DNA from: JBEIUO01 sp964549785 | GTDB lineage: Bacteria; Planctomycetota; Phycisphaerae; Phycisphaerales; UBA1924 | NCBI GenBank assembly: GCA_964549785.1 | Contig: CAZJXA010000209.1 | Coordinates: forward strand, 1-6,061 | Reading direction: 5' to 3' | DNA: 6,061 nucleotides | Shown: positions 5,629 to 6,061 of the stretch, in pieces | Numbering within the stretch: position 1 is the stretch's first letter | Layout of the letters: every line of letters starts with the position of its first letter | Position numbers and translations under genes: made by a program | The notes under the pieces: generated by a model | Told to the model about the DNA's origin: nothing | Seen by the model: only the letters and a program-made list of their open reading frames with translations | Databases searched by the model: none

Positions 5629-5767
5629 TCTACCCGCGGCGGCGGGGGGCGAAACTCTGGAGCCGAAAGGCCGGGCGACGCCCGGGGCGGTTTTCAAGAG
5701 GAATCTCGATTTGTGGCGCAGCGCAGCGCTTATCCTTGGCGTTCCCTTTTCGAGGAACCGACCAGCG
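5629..5767. promoter_or_regulatory. Divergent intergenic region between lipoprotein operon and guaA
   Basis: These 139 bp separate two divergent genes and so should hold promoters for both. I found no pair of -35/-10 boxes with proper spacing on either strand: TTGTGG (5711) with TATCCT (5731) are 14 bp apart, too close. GAGGA at 5752-5756 is a plausible ribosome-binding site for guaA, 11 bases from its ATG. The regulatory role is inferred from gene orientation alone. Confidence 0.4.
5671..5685. other. GC hairpin in divergent intergenic region
   Basis: CCGGGC (5671-5676) and GCCCGG (5680-5685) form a perfect 6-bp stem with a 3-base loop, followed on the + strand by GGCGGTTTT. It resembles a short intrinsic terminator, but it lies between divergent genes where no transcript should end. 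It may be a leader hairpin, an operator half, or chance in GC-rich DNA. Confidence 0.25.
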
Positions 5768-6061
5768 ATGTCGAGATCAATTGCACCTGTGAATCTGCCG
5801 CACCACGAAGTTGTCCCCATTTTGGACTTCGGCTCGCAGACCGCGCAGTTGATCGCGAGGCGCTGCCGCGAAGCCGGCGTGTTTTCGATTCTGGTGGCAC
5901 CGTCGATCACAGCCGCGGAACTCGCGGCCATGAACCCGAAGGGCATCATCCTTTCGGGGAGCCCGTTCAGTGTGTACGAGGCGGGAGCGCCCACCTGCGA
6001 CCCGGGAATCTTTGACCTGGGTGTGCCCGTGCTGGGGATCTGCTACGGGATGCAGTTGGCG
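5768..6061 (+). CDS. guaA: GMP synthase (glutamine-hydrolysing), N-terminal part, cut by window end
   Basis: GuaA converts XMP to GMP using ATP and ammonia from glutamine, the last step of guanine nucleotide synthesis. Only the first 98 codons of a gene normally about 510-530 codons long are present, and no stop is reached. The class I glutamine amidotransferase domain is clear: VPILDFGSQTAQLIARRCRE (16-35), KGIILSGSPFSVYEAGAP (58-75), and the nucleophile elbow GVPVLGICYGMQLA (85-98), where Cys92 is the expected catalytic cysteine. The segment ILSGSP reads ILSGGP in most relatives, a mild change. The ATG at 5768 has GAGGA at 5752-5756 upstream, 11 bases away. The about 14 residues before the conserved core are normal for the family. 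It is divergent from the lipoprotein-kinase series. Confidence 0.96.
   Translation, partial: MSRSIAPVNLPHHEVVPILDFGSQTAQLIARRCREAGVFSILVAPSITAAELAAMNPKGIILSGSPFSVYEAGAPTCDPGIFDLGVPVLGICYGMQLA

Noticed and set aside
5711..5736. TTGTGG and TATCCT as a sigma-70 promoter for guaA
   Set aside because: The spacer is 14 bp, too short for a normal promoter, and both boxes are imperfect.
5629..5994. Upstream extension of the lipoprotein frame
   Set aside because: Part of it is antisense to guaA and has no recognisable domain. The signal peptide with lipobox begins right at the ATG at 5628.

Overview
The window is a GC-rich stretch of ordinary bacterial chromosome, densely packed with housekeeping genes. 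The most likely source is a planctomycete-type bacterium (Planctomycetota, perhaps Phycisphaerae). That placement is inferred from four things: the small HEAT-type lipoprotein with its LTGETFGYD motif, the anti-sigma kinase/STAS pair, a Gly/Gln-rich Rho leader, and an intergenic CACAGAG repeat of a kind I recall from such genomes. No marker gene settles it.

Layout. On the + strand, the 3' part of rho (transcription terminator) runs from the left edge to 1216. It converges, with a 37-bp gap, on a long minus-strand series. Read in its own direction from about 5628 down to 1254, that series is: small HEAT-like lipoprotein, HATPase anti-sigma-type kinase, STAS-domain antagonist, MlaE-family lipid ABC permease, ribH (lumazine synthase), nusB, ftsY. 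The first three genes overlap one another (ATGA, then 8 bp). Gaps of 37 and 44 bp flank mlaE, and ribH and nusB overlap by ATGA, so at least six genes look like one transcription unit. A 170 to 180-bp spacer carrying the CACAGAG repeat separates nusB from ftsY. At the right edge the + strand guaA (GMP synthase) begins at 5768. It diverges from the lipoprotein gene across 139 bp that should hold both promoters, and it runs off the window.

Function. Three themes meet here: transcription termination and antitermination (Rho, NusB), membrane biogenesis (FtsY targeting, MlaE lipid transport), and nucleotide/cofactor synthesis (GuaA, RibH). The most interesting block is the translationally coupled lipoprotein-kinase-STAS trio next to an MlaE permease that lacks its MlaF and MlaD partners. 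STAS proteins serve both as anti-sigma antagonists and as MlaB subunits of Mla transporters, so this arrangement could be a phospho-switch acting on lipid transport. That is inference. Other points worth a second look are a roughly 37-residue insertion in the Rho ATPase core, a Rho leader where the RNA-binding fold would normally abut the ATPase, and an A8 tract in ribH in the right register for -1 slippage with a stop three codons later, just before a basic disordered tail.
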